A stretch of DNA of 64,000 nt from Streptomyces netropsis (GTDB taxonomy: Bacteria; Actinomycetota; Actinomycetes; Streptomycetales; Streptomycetaceae): positions 496,001 through 560,000 of the forward strand of contig NZ_JACHJG010000001.1 of the NCBI RefSeq assembly GCF_014203545.1. Direction: 5' to 3'. Of this stretch, positions 8,967 through 17,705 are shown in pieces (within the stretch, counting starts at the first letter, position 1; each line of letters begins with the position of its first letter). The notes under the pieces are model-generated. The model saw only the letters and a program-made list of their open reading frames with translations, searched no databases and was not told the DNA's origin. The position numbers were made by a program, and so were the translations under genes.

Positions 8967-9971
8967 CTAGGGGAGGGTAACGACCGTCGCGGCGTACACG
9001 AGACCCGCCCCGAATCCGATGACGAGCGCGGTGTCCCCGCTCTTCGCCGCCCCTGTCGCCAGGAGCCGCTCCATGGCCAGCGGAATGGAGGCCGCGGAGG
9101 TGTTGCCCGTGGTCTCCACGTCACGGGCGACCGTGACGGTGTCCGGCAGCTTCAGCGTCTTGACCATCGAGTCGATGATCCGCATGTTGGCCTGGTGCGG
9201 GATGAAGACGTCCAGGTCCTCCGGGCTGACGCCGGCCTCGTCCAGCGCCTGCTGGGCGACCTTCGCCATCTCGAAGACGGCCCAGCGGAAGACCGCCTGG
9301 CCCTCCTGGGTGAGAGCGGGGAAGCGTACCTCGGTCTCCTCGCGGTAGGCGTCCCAGGCGATGGTCTGCTTGATGGTGTCGGCCTTGTCGCCCTCGGAGC
9401 CCCACACGGTGGGGCCGATCGCCGGCTCCTTCGAGGGGCCGACGACGACGGCACCCGCGCCGTCACCGAACAGGAAGGCCGTGGAACGGTCCTCCAGGTC
9501 GGTCAGGTCCGAGAGCCGCTCGACACCGATGACCAGCACGTATTCGGCGCTGCCGTCGGTGACCATGCCCTTGGCGAGGGTCAGGCCGTAGCCGAAGCCC
9601 GCGCAGCCCGCGGAGATGTCGAACGCGGCGGGCTTGCCCGCCCCGATCTTGTGCGCGATCTCGGTCGCGATCGCCGGGGTCTGCTTGAAGTGCGACACCG
9701 TCGAGACGATCACGCCGCCGACCTGCTCGGGGGTGATCCCGGCATCGGCGATGGCCTTGCCCGCGGCCTCGATGGACATCGCGGCCACGGTCTCGTCCGG
9801 GCCGGCCCAGTGCCGGGTGGCGATGCCGGAGCGCGAGCGGATCCACTCGTCGGACGAGTCGATGTGCTTGAGGATCTCCTCGTTCGGCACCACCCGGACC
9901 GGGCGGTAGCCGCCGACGCCGAGGATGCGCGCGTACGGAGTGCCCTTGGCGGGCTTGATCTTCGCGGTCAT
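8967..9971 (-). CDS. fabH: 3-oxoacyl-ACP synthase III (FabH)
   Basis: The protein has 334 residues. It starts fatty acid synthesis by condensing a short acyl-CoA with malonyl-ACP; streptomycete FabH accepts branched starters. The catalytic triad is visible: Cys123 (SAGCAGFGYGL), His259 (IPHQAN) and Asn290 (TTGNTSAASIP). AAGGAG precedes the ATG, and only 13 nt separate it from fabD, so the two are co-transcribed. Confidence 0.97.
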   Translation of the reverse strand: MTAKIKPAKGTPYARILGVGGYRPVRVVPNEEILKHIDSSDEWIRSRSGIATRHWAGPDETVAAMSIEAAGKAIADAGITPEQVGGVIVSTVSHFKQTPAIATEIAHKIGAGKPAAFDISAGCAGFGYGLTLAKGMVTDGSAEYVLVIGVERLSDLTDLEDRSTAFLFGDGAGAVVVGPSKEPAIGPTVWGSEGDKADTIKQTIAWDAYREETEVRFPALTQEGQAVFRWAVFEMAKVAQQALDEAGVSPEDLDVFIPHQANMRIIDSMVKTLKLPDTVTVARDVETTGNTSAASIPLAMERLLATGAAKSGDTALVIGFGAGLVYAATVVTLP

Positions 9972-9984
9972 ACTCTCGGGCTCC

Positions 9985-10938
9985 TTATTCGGCCGGGGTC
10001 TCGGCGGCGGCGGTGTGCTCGGCGATCAGCGCACGGGCGGCGTCGAGGTCGTCCGGGGTCTTGAGAGCGAGAGTCTTCACACCGGGCAGGGCGCGCTTGG
10101 CGAGGCCCACGAGGGTGCCGCCCGGGGCAACCTCGATCATCGCCGTGACGCCCAGCTCCTTGAAGGTATCCATGCACAGGTCCCAGCGGACCGGGTTGGC
10201 CACCTGGCCGACGAGCCGGGAGACGACCTCCTGGCCGGTGGCCACGGTCCGGCCGTCCTTGTTGGAGACGTAGACCGTGTGCGGATCGGTGACGGTCAGC
10301 TCCGAGACCGCCGACTCCAGTGCGGCGACGGCCGGGGCCATGTGCGGCGTGTGGAACGCGCCGGCCACCTTCAGCGGGACGACCCGCCGGGTGCCCTCGG
10401 GCTTGTCCTCGGCCAGCGCCGCCAGCTGCTCCAGGGTGCCGGCGGCCACGATCTGGCCCGCGCCGTTGACGTTCGCGGGGATCAGGCCGAGCTTCTCCAG
10501 GTGCGGCAGGACCACCTCGGGCTCACCGCCCAGCAGGGCGGACATGCCGGTCTCGGCGGCCGTCGCCGCCTCGGCCATGGCCAGGCCGCGGCGTCGTACG
10601 AGCGTCATGGCGGCCTGCTCGGACAGCACGCCCGTGAGCGCCGCGGCGGCCAGCTCGCCGACGCTGTGGCCGGCGGTGGCGCCGACGAGGCGCGCGAAGT
10701 CCTCGGGCTTCGGGATCAGCTGACCCGCGGAGACCAGGGCCGCCGCGACCAGCAGCGGCTGGGCCACCGCGGTGTCGCGGATCTCGTCCGCGTCGGCGTT
10801 CGTGCCGTAGTGGACCAGGTCCAGGTCGATGGCAGCCGACCACTCCCGGAGGCGGTCTTCAACACCGGGGAGGTCGAGCCAGGGGGTCAGGAAGCCGGGC
10901 GTCTGAGCGCCCTGGCCGGGAGCGACGAGTACGAGCAC
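9985..10938 (-). CDS. fabD: Malonyl-CoA:ACP transacylase (FabD)
   Basis: The protein has 317 residues. It loads malonyl groups onto ACP. 'APGQGAQ' forms the oxyanion loop near the N-terminus, the nucleophile is Ser92 in 'GHSVGE', and the catalytic His is in 'AGAFHTPHM'. The GTG at 10938 gives the N-terminus VLVLVAPGQG typical of Streptomyces FabD and has a purine-rich GTGAGG upstream; earlier in-frame starts (GTG, ATG) add unconserved residues. It is the first structural gene of the fab operon. Confidence 0.96.
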   Translation of the reverse strand: MLVLVAPGQGAQTPGFLTPWLDLPGVEDRLREWSAAIDLDLVHYGTNADADEIRDTAVAQPLLVAAALVSAGQLIPKPEDFARLVGATAGHSVGELAAAALTGVLSEQAAMTLVRRRGLAMAEAATAAETGMSALLGGEPEVVLPHLEKLGLIPANVNGAGQIVAAGTLEQLAALAEDKPEGTRRVVPLKVAGAFHTPHMAPAVAALESAVSELTVTDPHTVYVSNKDGRTVATGQEVVSRLVGQVANPVRWDLCMDTFKELGVTAMIEVAPGGTLVGLAKRALPGVKTLALKTPDDLDAARALIAEHTAAAETPAE

Positions 10939-11027
10939 CCTCACACTCTCTCTCGTGGACGGCATCGGCCACCCGTGGGGACAGGGACGAAGAACCGTCA
11001 GGGGAATTGTTGACGTCTGACAAAAGA
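10939..11027 (-). promoter_or_regulatory. fasR-fabD intergenic region, likely FasR-controlled promoter
   Basis: An 89-nt gap separates fasR from fabD. In S. coelicolor FasR binds upstream of fabD and activates the operon, so by homology the site should lie here. On the minus strand a TTGTCA-like box (in TTTTGTCAGACGTC) is visible. The exact operator cannot be fixed by eye. Confidence 0.4.
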
Positions 11028-12212
11028 CTAAGACTGCGACTCCGCGTCGGCCAGACGCCCCAGGATCAGTGCGACCCGCAGGGTAAAGGCGGAGCGCACA
11101 TCGGAGGGTGACCATCCGGTGACGTCCGTCACACGTCGGAGGCGGTATCGCACGGTGTTTGGGTGGACGAACAACATCCGCGCCGCACCTTCCAGGCTGC
11201 TCGCCTGTTCCAGGTACACGCTCAGGGTCTCCAGCAGCGCGGAGCCCGCTTCCTCCAACGGTCTGTAGATCTCCTCCACCAGCTGGTCACGGGCGGTTGC
11301 GTCACCGGCCATCGCCCGCTCCGGCAGGAGATCGTCGGCCAGCACCGGCCGGGGCGCATCCGGCCAGGCCGCGCACGCCTTGAGCCCGGCGGCCGCGGCC
11401 TGCGCGGAGCGCGTCGCGGCCAGCAGGTCGGAGACCACCGGCCCGGCCACCACGGGCCCGGCCGCGAACGGGCCGATCAGCGCCTTCGCCGTCTGCAGCG
11501 GATTGTCCGAGCCGCCCGCGATCACCACCAGCCGGTCCCCGAGCACCCCGGTCAGCACCTGGAGCTTCGCGTGCCGCGAGGCCCGGCGGATCGCCTCGAC
11601 CGTCAGCTCGCTGTCACCGTTGGGGGCGGTGCCCAGCACCACGCAGACGTGCGCGGGCGAGTTCCAGCCCAGGGCGGCGGCGCGGGAGAGCGCCCCCTCG
11701 TCGGCCTCGCCCGAGAGCACGGCGTTGACCACCAGCGACTCCAGCCGGGCGTCCCACGCGCCGCGTGCCTCGGCGGCCTGCGCGTACACCTGGGCCGTGG
11801 CGAAGGCGATCTCGCGGGCGTAGACGAGCAGCGCCTCGCGCAGCACCGACTCGTCGCCCGGGGCCGCCACCTCGTCGATGGCCGACTCCATGACCTCGAT
11901 GGTCGTGCGGACCATCTCCACGGTCTGGCGCAGCGTGATCGCCCGGGTCAGCTCCCGGGGGGCCGTACCGAAGACGTCGGTGCTGATCGCCTGCGGAGTC
12001 TCCGGATGCCGGAACCACTCCGTGAAGGCCGCGATACCGGCCTGGGCGACCAGGCCGATCCAGGAGCGGTTCTCCGGGGGCATCGCCCGGTACCACGGCA
12101 GCTGGGCATCCATACGGGCGATGGCGGCGGCGGCCAGAGTGCCGGAGGACTTCTCCAGGCGGCGGAGGGTGGCGCTGTGCGAATGCGGGGTGTTAGCGGC
12201 GGGTTCAGGCAC
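11028..12212 (-). CDS. fasR: Fatty acid synthesis regulator FasR (PucR-like)
   Basis: The protein has 394 residues. It has an N-terminal all-helical region, a central GGDEF-like/CdaR-type middle domain and a C-terminal PucR helix-turn-helix around residues 330-385 ('GAARMLFVHPNTVRYRLRRV'). The fold and position directly upstream of fabD identify it as the FasR ortholog, which in S. coelicolor activates the fabD-fabH-acpP-fabF operon and couples lipid synthesis to growth. It starts with GTG at 12212 and diverges from the pirin gene across 56 nt. Confidence 0.93.
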   Translation of the reverse strand: MPEPAANTPHSHSATLRRLEKSSGTLAAAAIARMDAQLPWYRAMPPENRSWIGLVAQAGIAAFTEWFRHPETPQAISTDVFGTAPRELTRAITLRQTVEMVRTTIEVMESAIDEVAAPGDESVLREALLVYAREIAFATAQVYAQAAEARGAWDARLESLVVNAVLSGEADEGALSRAAALGWNSPAHVCVVLGTAPNGDSELTVEAIRRASRHAKLQVLTGVLGDRLVVIAGGSDNPLQTAKALIGPFAAGPVVAGPVVSDLLAATRSAQAAAAGLKACAAWPDAPRPVLADDLLPERAMAGDATARDQLVEEIYRPLEEAGSALLETLSVYLEQASSLEGAARMLFVHPNTVRYRLRRVTDVTGWSPSDVRSAFTLRVALILGRLADAESQS

Positions 12213-12268
12213 GGGACAAGCCTGCCTTATTCGGGTGCGGAGCGGGGTGGCCGGGCTACCGTAGCCCG

Positions 12269-12952
12269 ATGACGCAGGGACGACCGATCATCCAACGGGC
12301 GGGGGAACGCTTCCGCGGCGGGGACCTACCGGCCGGTATCGAAACGTGGCACGCCTTCTCCTTCGCCGGCTTCTACGACCCGGACAATGTGCGCTTCGGT
12401 CCGCTCTCCGCCTGCAACGAGGAGCACCTGGCGCCCGGCGCCGGCTTCGCGGAGCACCCGCACCGGGACACCGAGATCGTCACCTGGGTCATCGAGGGCG
12501 AGCTCACCCACGAGGACTCCACCGGCCATGTCTCGGTGGTGCGCCCCGGCGACGTCCAGCGGCTCGGCGCGGGCGCGGGCGTGCGGCACGTGGAGCGCAA
12601 CGCGGGGGCCGCTCCGCTGCGGTTCCTGCAGATGTGGCTCACCCCGTCGGAGTTCGGCGGGGATCCCTCGTACGAGGTGGTGCGCGGCCTCGCCGACGGC
12701 ACGCCGTACGCCCTGACGCGGGGGGACGCGAGCCTGCGCGTGTGGCGGCTCGACCGGGGCACCGGCGCCGACCTGCCGGCCGCGCCGTGGCTGTACGCGC
12801 ACGTGGTGCGGGGAACCGTCCGGCTCGGGGACGAGGAACTACGGGCGGGTGACGCGGCTCGCGTCGTGGACGCGAGCCGGCTGCGCGCCGAGGCGGTGGA
12901 CCCCGCCGAGCTGCTCGTGTGGGAGATGCACGCCGAGCCGCACTTCGGGTGA
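12269..12952 (+). CDS. Pirin-family bicupin protein
   Basis: The protein has 227 residues. The N-terminal cupin has the pirin metal ligands in 'GFAEHPHRDTEIVTWVIEGELTHEDS' (His-x-His and a later His and Glu), and a degenerate second cupin follows. The bacterial family includes quercetinase-like and redox-sensing proteins; the role here is unknown. There is no Shine-Dalgarno sequence close to the ATG, and the leader is very short, so it may be leaderless. Confidence 0.9.
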   Translation: MTQGRPIIQRAGERFRGGDLPAGIETWHAFSFAGFYDPDNVRFGPLSACNEEHLAPGAGFAEHPHRDTEIVTWVIEGELTHEDSTGHVSVVRPGDVQRLGAGAGVRHVERNAGAAPLRFLQMWLTPSEFGGDPSYEVVRGLADGTPYALTRGDASLRVWRLDRGTGADLPAAPWLYAHVVRGTVRLGDEELRAGDAARVVDASRLRAEAVDPAELLVWEMHAEPHFG

Positions 12953-12973
12953 CCCCGGCGCGGGGCGCCGGGG
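12953..12973. terminator. Hairpin immediately after the pirin stop codon
   Basis: An 8-bp GC stem with a 5-nt loop abuts the TGA. A second GC-rich palindromic stretch follows up to the convergent serine hydrolase gene. Confidence 0.55.
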
Positions 12974-13062
12974 CCTGACCGGCCCGGGTGTCCGTGGCGG
13001 GCAGGGCCCCGTCACCGGGTGGCGGGGCGGACCGGGCTCATGGGCTGACGGGCGCGGAAGGG

Positions 13063-13881
13063 TTACGCCCCGCGCAGCTCGGCGAGGACCGCGTCCGTGA
13101 GCGGGGGCCAGGCCTCGATCGCCCAGTCGCCGAAGGCGCGGTCCGCGAGGGCCACGCACGCGGCGTTCGCCTCCGGGTCCACCCACAGGAACGTGCCCGA
13201 CTGGCCGAAGTGCCCGTAGGTCCGCGGCGAGGACGAAGTGCCCGTCCAGTGCGGGGACTTGCCGTCACGGATCTCGAAGCCCAGGCCCCAGTCGTTCGGC
13301 CGCTGGTGTCCGAAGCCCGGCAGCACCCCGGGCAGCCCGGGGAAGACCACCGACGTGGCCTCGTCCACGGTCTGCCGGGACAGCAGCCGCGGCGCCTGGA
13401 GTTCGGCGGCGAAGCGCGCCAGGTCGGCCACCGTCGAGACGCCGTCCTTGGCCGGGGAGCCGGGCAGGTCCGTCGCCGTCATGCCGAGCGGCTCCAGCAC
13501 CGCCTGGCGCAGATACTCGGGGAAGGGGATGTCCGCGGCCTTGGCGAGATGGTCGCCGAGCGTCTCGAACCCGGCGTTGGAGTACAGCCGCCGGGTCCCC
13601 GGCTCGGCCATCGTCCGCTGCTCGTCGAAGGCCAGCCCGGACGTGTGCGCGAGCAGGTGACGGACCGTGGAACCGGCGGGACCCGCCGGTTCGTCCAGCT
13701 CGATCGCGCCTTCCTCGACCGCCACCAGCACCGCGTACGCGGCCAGCGGCTTGGTCACGGACGCCAGCGCGAACCGGCGGTCGGTCGGCCCGTACGACCC
13801 CGCCCAGCTGCCGTCGGCACGCACCACGGCGGCTGCGGCGTGCTCCACCGGCCAGTTTTCGATCTTGCGCAGGCTCTCCAT
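13063..13881 (-). CDS. Serine hydrolase of the beta-lactamase / class C-like family
   Basis: The protein has 272 residues. All three penicillin-interacting motifs of the S12 family are present: Ser41-Val-Thr-Lys44, Tyr100-Ser-Asn102 and His224-Phe-Gly226. It has no signal peptide, so it is a cytoplasmic esterase/amidase-type member rather than a secreted beta-lactamase. The ATG at 13881 gives MESLRKIENW; an in-frame GTG at 13908 is possible. Confidence 0.85.
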   Translation of the reverse strand: MESLRKIENWPVEHAAAAVVRADGSWAGSYGPTDRRFALASVTKPLAAYAVLVAVEEGAIELDEPAGPAGSTVRHLLAHTSGLAFDEQRTMAEPGTRRLYSNAGFETLGDHLAKAADIPFPEYLRQAVLEPLGMTATDLPGSPAKDGVSTVADLARFAAELQAPRLLSRQTVDEATSVVFPGLPGVLPGFGHQRPNDWGLGFEIRDGKSPHWTGTSSSPRTYGHFGQSGTFLWVDPEANAACVALADRAFGDWAIEAWPPLTDAVLAELRGA

Positions 13882-13935
13882 GACGAGGAGCCTAACCCGG
13901 TACCCCACCAGGCCAAGATTGCCTCAAGTATCCGC

Positions 13936-13966
13936 TTGCTTGGAGTGCACTCCAACTCTCTAGCGT
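13936..13966 (+). promoter_or_regulatory. MerR-type promoter/operator for the MerR-aldo/keto reductase operon
   Basis: A -35-like TTGCTT (13936-13941) and a -10-like TAGCGT (13961-13966) are separated by 19 bp. Overlapping the -35 is a perfect 16-bp palindrome, TTGGAGTGCACTCCAA (13940-13955). The long spacer with a dyad inside it is the hallmark of MerR-regulated promoters, where the regulator twists the DNA to activate transcription. It lies 50 nt upstream of the MerR start, so the operon is most likely self-regulated. Confidence 0.8.
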
Positions 13967-14015
13967 TGAGTCCGTCGCAAGGGCACAGACCGTGCAGCCA
14001 TGCGGAGGGGTACTG

Positions 14016-14498
14016 ATGGGGACTGCGATGACCGTGATCGACGACGCGCCGGCGGAAGTGCGGGCCTGCGGTGAGCTGGAGCGCCAGCGGCACCGGCGCC
14101 CGGAGGGGCGGGACCGCTTCACGATCAGTGAAGTGGCCGACTACACCGGTCTGTCCGCGCACACCCTGCGCTGGTACGAGCGGATCGGGCTGATGCCACT
14201 GGTGGACCGCTCGCACACCGGCCAGCGCCGCTACGGGCCCCGGGACCTGGACTGGCTGGACCTGGTGGGCAAGCTGCGGCTGACCGGCATGCCGGTGGCC
14301 GACATGGTCCGCTTCGCGGAACTGGTGCGCCAGGGCGAGGAGACGGTCGCCGAGCGCGAGCGCCTGCTGAGCGCGCACCGGGAGGACGTACGGCGGCGCA
14401 TCGCCGAGCTGCGGAGCACGCTCGACGTCCTCGACTACAAGATCGATATCTATGCCGACGCCCGTCGCCGGGCGTCCGAAGGAGCCTCACGCACATGA
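14016..14498 (+). CDS. MerR-family transcriptional regulator
   Basis: The protein has 160 residues. The N-terminal winged helix-turn-helix is at about residues 34-100 ('FTISEVADYTGLSAHTLRWY' then 'ERIGLMP'), followed by a coiled-coil dimerisation helix ('ERERLLSAHREDVRRRIAEL'). There is no C-terminal metal-binding cysteine set, so it belongs to the aldehyde/redox-responsive subgroup usually linked to aldo/keto reductases. GGAGG lies 7 nt before the ATG at 14016; the ATG at 13992 has no ribosome site. Its stop overlaps the reductase start (ATGA). Confidence 0.92.
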   Translation: MGTAMTVIDDAPAEVRACGELERQRHRRPEGRDRFTISEVADYTGLSAHTLRWYERIGLMPLVDRSHTGQRRYGPRDLDWLDLVGKLRLTGMPVADMVRFAELVRQGEETVAERERLLSAHREDVRRRIAELRSTLDVLDYKIDIYADARRRASEGASRT

Positions 14499-15511
14499 GC
14501 AACGACAGGATCGACACCGTAGCGCTCGGCACCGGCGGACCGCTGGTCGGCGTGCAGGGGCTCGGCTGCATGGGCATGAGCGCCTCCTACGGGCCGACCG
14601 ACGAGACCGAGGCCCGGGCCACGCTGGAGCACGCCCTGGAGCGGGGCGTCACGCTGTTCGACACCGCCGACATCTACGGCTTCGGGCGCAACGAGGAGTT
14701 CATCGCGCCCTTCGTCCGGGCCCATCGGGACCACCTCACGCTGGCCACGAAGTTCGCCATCGAGCGCCGCGAGGACGACCCGTCGTTCCAGGCGATACGC
14801 AACGACCGCGGCTACATCCGCGCGTCCGTCGAGGGCAGCCTGCGCCGCCTGGGCGTCGACCACATCGACCTCTACTACATGCACCGCCGCAACGTGGACG
14901 TGCCGATGGAGGAGAGCGTCGGCGCGATGGCCGAGCTGGTGGCGGAGGGCAAGGTCCGCCACCTCGGCCTCAGCGAGGTCTCCCCGGGCGAACTGCGCAC
15001 GGCGCACGCGGTGCACCCGATCGCGGCGGTGCAGTCGGAGTGGTCGCTGTTCAGCCGGGACGTGGAAGCGGGCGTCGTCGACGCGGCCAAGGAGCTGGGC
15101 GTCGCCTTCGTGCCCTACTCGCCGCTCGGCCGCGGTTTCCTGACCGGCTCGTTCGTGAGCGCGGACAAGGAGCTGGACACCAAGGACTGGCGGCGCACGC
15201 AGCCCCGCTTCACGGGCGACAACGCCGCGGCGAACGCGGCGCTGCTGGAGCCGGTACGGAAGATCGCCGAGGCGCGCGGCATCTCCCTGGCGCAGGTCGC
15301 GCTGGCCTGGGTGCAGCAGCGCGCGGAGGTCCACGGCCTGTCCGTGATCCCGATCCCGGGCACGCGCAAGCGCACCCGCATCGAGGAGAACCTCGCGGCG
15401 ACGCGCATCGTGCTGGACGCGGCGGAGCTGGCGCAGCTGGAGCCCATCGCCGGCAAGGTCGCGGGCAACCGCTACACGGACATGACGTTCACGGCGGTCG
15501 GCCGGGAGTAG
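14495..15511 (+). CDS. Aldo/keto reductase
   Basis: The protein has 338 residues and an NAD(P)H-dependent (alpha/beta)8 barrel. The opening 'GLGCMGMSASYG', the catalytic Asp/Tyr in 'FDTADIYGFGRNE', Lys in 'LATKFAI' and His in 'YYMHRR' form the AKR tetrad. 'VIPIPGTRKRTRIEEN' is the NADP-binding loop. It reduces aldehydes or ketones and is translationally coupled to the MerR gene; the pair probably forms a carbonyl-stress response unit. Confidence 0.93.
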   Translation: MSNDRIDTVALGTGGPLVGVQGLGCMGMSASYGPTDETEARATLEHALERGVTLFDTADIYGFGRNEEFIAPFVRAHRDHLTLATKFAIERREDDPSFQAIRNDRGYIRASVEGSLRRLGVDHIDLYYMHRRNVDVPMEESVGAMAELVAEGKVRHLGLSEVSPGELRTAHAVHPIAAVQSEWSLFSRDVEAGVVDAAKELGVAFVPYSPLGRGFLTGSFVSADKELDTKDWRRTQPRFTGDNAAANAALLEPVRKIAEARGISLAQVALAWVQQRAEVHGLSVIPIPGTRKRTRIEENLAATRIVLDAAELAQLEPIAGKVAGNRYTDMTFTAVGRE

Positions 15512-15544
15512 CCCCTCCCTCCGGGCGGGGCCGGGAGGCGGGAG

Positions 15545-15650
15545 CCGGCGGGCCTTCGGCTGCGGGCCGTCTTGCCGCCTGCGGCGGGGGCGCCCTGCGG
15601 GCGCGTCCTCAATCTCCCCCAGCTACCGCTGGGAGGTGCCCCCAGCGGGC
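15545..15650. repeat. Composite dispersed repeat between AKR and response regulator genes
   Basis: The left part (GCCGCCTGCGGCGG...GCGGGCGCGTCCTCAA, 15574-15612) is shared with the flank of the palindrome near 6280-6320. The right part (15613-15645) contains CCCCCAGCTACCGCTGGGAG, an abundant Streptomyces intergenic palindrome. It may serve as a terminator between the two convergent genes. Confidence 0.65.
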
Positions 15651-15661
15651 TTGATGCGGGG

Positions 15662-16339
15662 CTACCGTTCGCCCGGCGAGACCAGCCCCGACTCGTAGGC
15701 GTAGATCACCGCTTGGGCCCGGTCGCGCAGGCCGAGCTTGGCGAGGACGCGGCCGATGTGGGTCTTCACGGTCTGTTCGGCCAGGATCAGCGAGCCCGCG
15801 ATCTCCTGGTTGGACAGGCCGCGGGCGATGAGTCCGAGGACCTCGGTCTCACGCGGCGTCAGACCGCCCAGGCGCAGGGCCGGGTTCTTGCGCGGCGCGG
15901 GGCGTTGCTTGGCGAAGTCCGCGATGAGGCGGCGCGTGACGGAGGGGGCCAACAGGGCCTCGCCGGCGGCGACGACCCGCACGGCCGAGATCAGGTCGGC
16001 GGGCGGGGCGTCCTTGAGGAGGAAGCCGGAAGCGCCCGCGCGCAGCGCCTCGTAGACGTAGTCGTCGACGTCGAACGTCGTGAGCATCAGCACCTTCGGA
16101 CGGTGCGTCACCCCGATCGGCGGGTCCAGGAGTCGCCGGGCGGCCTCCAGGCCGTCCATCTCCGGCATGCGGACGTCCATCAGCACCACGTCCGGGTGCG
16201 TGCGGCGGCTCACCTCCACGCCCTGCCGCCCGTCCGGGGCGTCGCCGACGACGTCGATGTCGGGCTGGGCGGCGAGCAGGGCCGCGAAGCCCGCCCGCAC
16301 CATGGCCTGGTCGTCGACGATGATCACCTTGATGGTCAT
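15662..16339 (-). CDS. NarL/LuxR-type response regulator
   Basis: The protein has 225 residues. The receiver domain has the acidic pocket Asp9/Asp10, phospho-acceptor Asp55 ('VLMDVRMPEMDG') and Lys in 'FLLKDAP'. The LuxR helix-turn-helix is at about 155-215 ('LTPRETEVLGLIARGLSNQE' onward). Its start overlaps the kinase stop by 4 nt, so the two form a two-component pair. The signal and targets are unknown. Confidence 0.94.
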   Translation of the reverse strand: MTIKVIIVDDQAMVRAGFAALLAAQPDIDVVGDAPDGRQGVEVSRRTHPDVVLMDVRMPEMDGLEAARRLLDPPIGVTHRPKVLMLTTFDVDDYVYEALRAGASGFLLKDAPPADLISAVRVVAAGEALLAPSVTRRLIADFAKQRPAPRKNPALRLGGLTPRETEVLGLIARGLSNQEIAGSLILAEQTVKTHIGRVLAKLGLRDRAQAVIYAYESGLVSPGER

Positions 16340-17607
16340 GCGGTGAAGAGTTCCTCTTCTGTTCCGGTGGTGAGGGGAAGCCGGGCAGCGACCCGGAAGC
16401 CGCCGTCCGGCAGCGGGCCGGTGTCGAGGGTGCCCCCGACGAGGCGGACGCGTTCGCGCATGCCGACCAGGCCGTGACCCGTGCCGCTCGTCTCCAGGGG
16501 CGGCGCGTCCGCGTCCGGGGCGGTGGCGTTGACGACCAGGACCATCAGACCCGTACGGTCCGGGTCGACGGTGACCGACACCCGCGTCGCGGCACCGGGG
16601 GCATGCCGGACGACATTGGCCAGCGCCTCCTGCGTGATGCGGTAGGCGGACAGGTCCACGGTCTGCGGCAGCCCGGTCGGCAGCGGGTCCGGCATCGCCA
16701 ACTCCACCGGCAGCCCGGCCCGCACGGTCGCCTCGACCAACTGCGGGATCCGCTCCACACCCGGCTGCGGCGCCCGCTCCGAGGCGCCGCCCTCGCCGGA
16801 GGCGTCCTCGCTGCGCAGCACGCCCAGCAGCCGGCGCATCTCGGTCAGCGACTCGCGGGCCGTCGAGGCGATCGAGCCGAACTCCTCCCGGGCTTCCGGC
16901 GGCAGGTCGGTGAGCCGGTAGGGCGCGCTGTCGGCCTGCACGGTGATCACCGACATGTGGTGGGCGACGACATCGTGCAGCTCGCGGGCGATGCGGGTGC
17001 GCTCCTCGAGGAGGGTGCGGCGGGCCCGTTCGGCCTCGCTGATGGTCTCCTGCTCGGCCAGCGCCCGCTGGGCGTCGCCCCGTTCGCGCAGCGCGCCGCC
17101 CACCACCATCAGCACGCCGCCCAGCACGACCAACGACACCCAAGTGCCGTTGTCCCGCTCGGGGGAGATGCCCTTGAAGACGACGCTCGCGGCGAGGACC
17201 AGCAGCCATACCGTCAGGAGCGTACGACGCCGCTCGCGCAGGCCGACGGCGAACATCAGCAGCAGCATGCCGATGATGGCCATCGGCGGCCACGGCCAGG
17301 GACGGTCCTCCTGCACCGGTACGGCCAGCAGCGCCGCCGCGCCCGCCACGTCGGAGACGAAGACGATCACCCAGGCCCGCAGCGGCCGGCGGACGGCCAT
17401 CAGCAGGGGCAGGGTCTGCAGCACGGCGAGCGCGACGGCGAGGTCGGGGTGCAGCCCGTAGTCGTTCGAGAGCACCATGCCGGTGACGGGCAGCAGGATG
17501 GCGATGAAAAGGACCGCGACGCCGTACGGCAGCCGCCGCACCCATCGGCGCCGGGAATGGCCGAACAGGGGTGCCGGAAGCGGGGTGGTGGTGCGTGACT
17601 TGGACAT
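16336..17607 (-). CDS. DesK-like sensor histidine kinase
   Basis: The protein has 423 residues. Six membrane segments lie in the first 175 residues (about 26-46, 54-72, 78-97, 107-121, 127-145, 157-171) with almost no extracytoplasmic loop. A coiled stretch follows, then HisKA_3 with phospho-acceptor His211 ('RIARELHDVVAHH') and a C-terminal HATPase ('GTGHGLVGMRERV'). This architecture suits sensing of the membrane itself or of small hydrophobic ligands. The ATG at 17607 is chosen from the conserved start; the ribosome site is weak. Confidence 0.92.
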   Translation of the reverse strand: MSKSRTTTPLPAPLFGHSRRRWVRRLPYGVAVLFIAILLPVTGMVLSNDYGLHPDLAVALAVLQTLPLLMAVRRPLRAWVIVFVSDVAGAAALLAVPVQEDRPWPWPPMAIIGMLLLMFAVGLRERRRTLLTVWLLVLAASVVFKGISPERDNGTWVSLVVLGGVLMVVGGALRERGDAQRALAEQETISEAERARRTLLEERTRIARELHDVVAHHMSVITVQADSAPYRLTDLPPEAREEFGSIASTARESLTEMRRLLGVLRSEDASGEGGASERAPQPGVERIPQLVEATVRAGLPVELAMPDPLPTGLPQTVDLSAYRITQEALANVVRHAPGAATRVSVTVDPDRTGLMVLVVNATAPDADAPPLETSGTGHGLVGMRERVRLVGGTLDTGPLPDGGFRVAARLPLTTGTEEELFTA

Positions 17608-17705
17608 GGCCCGTTCAGCGTAGGCGGCCGGGCCCGGCCGGACATCACACCAGGGTGCCGACCCGGGGGTCATACCCCGGTATCACCCGGCCCGGCCGGG
17701 TGCGG

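Noticed and set aside
7726..10064. Long plus-strand open frames across fabF, acpP and fabH
   Set aside because: They are antisense to intact fatty acid synthase genes and have no recognisable domain.
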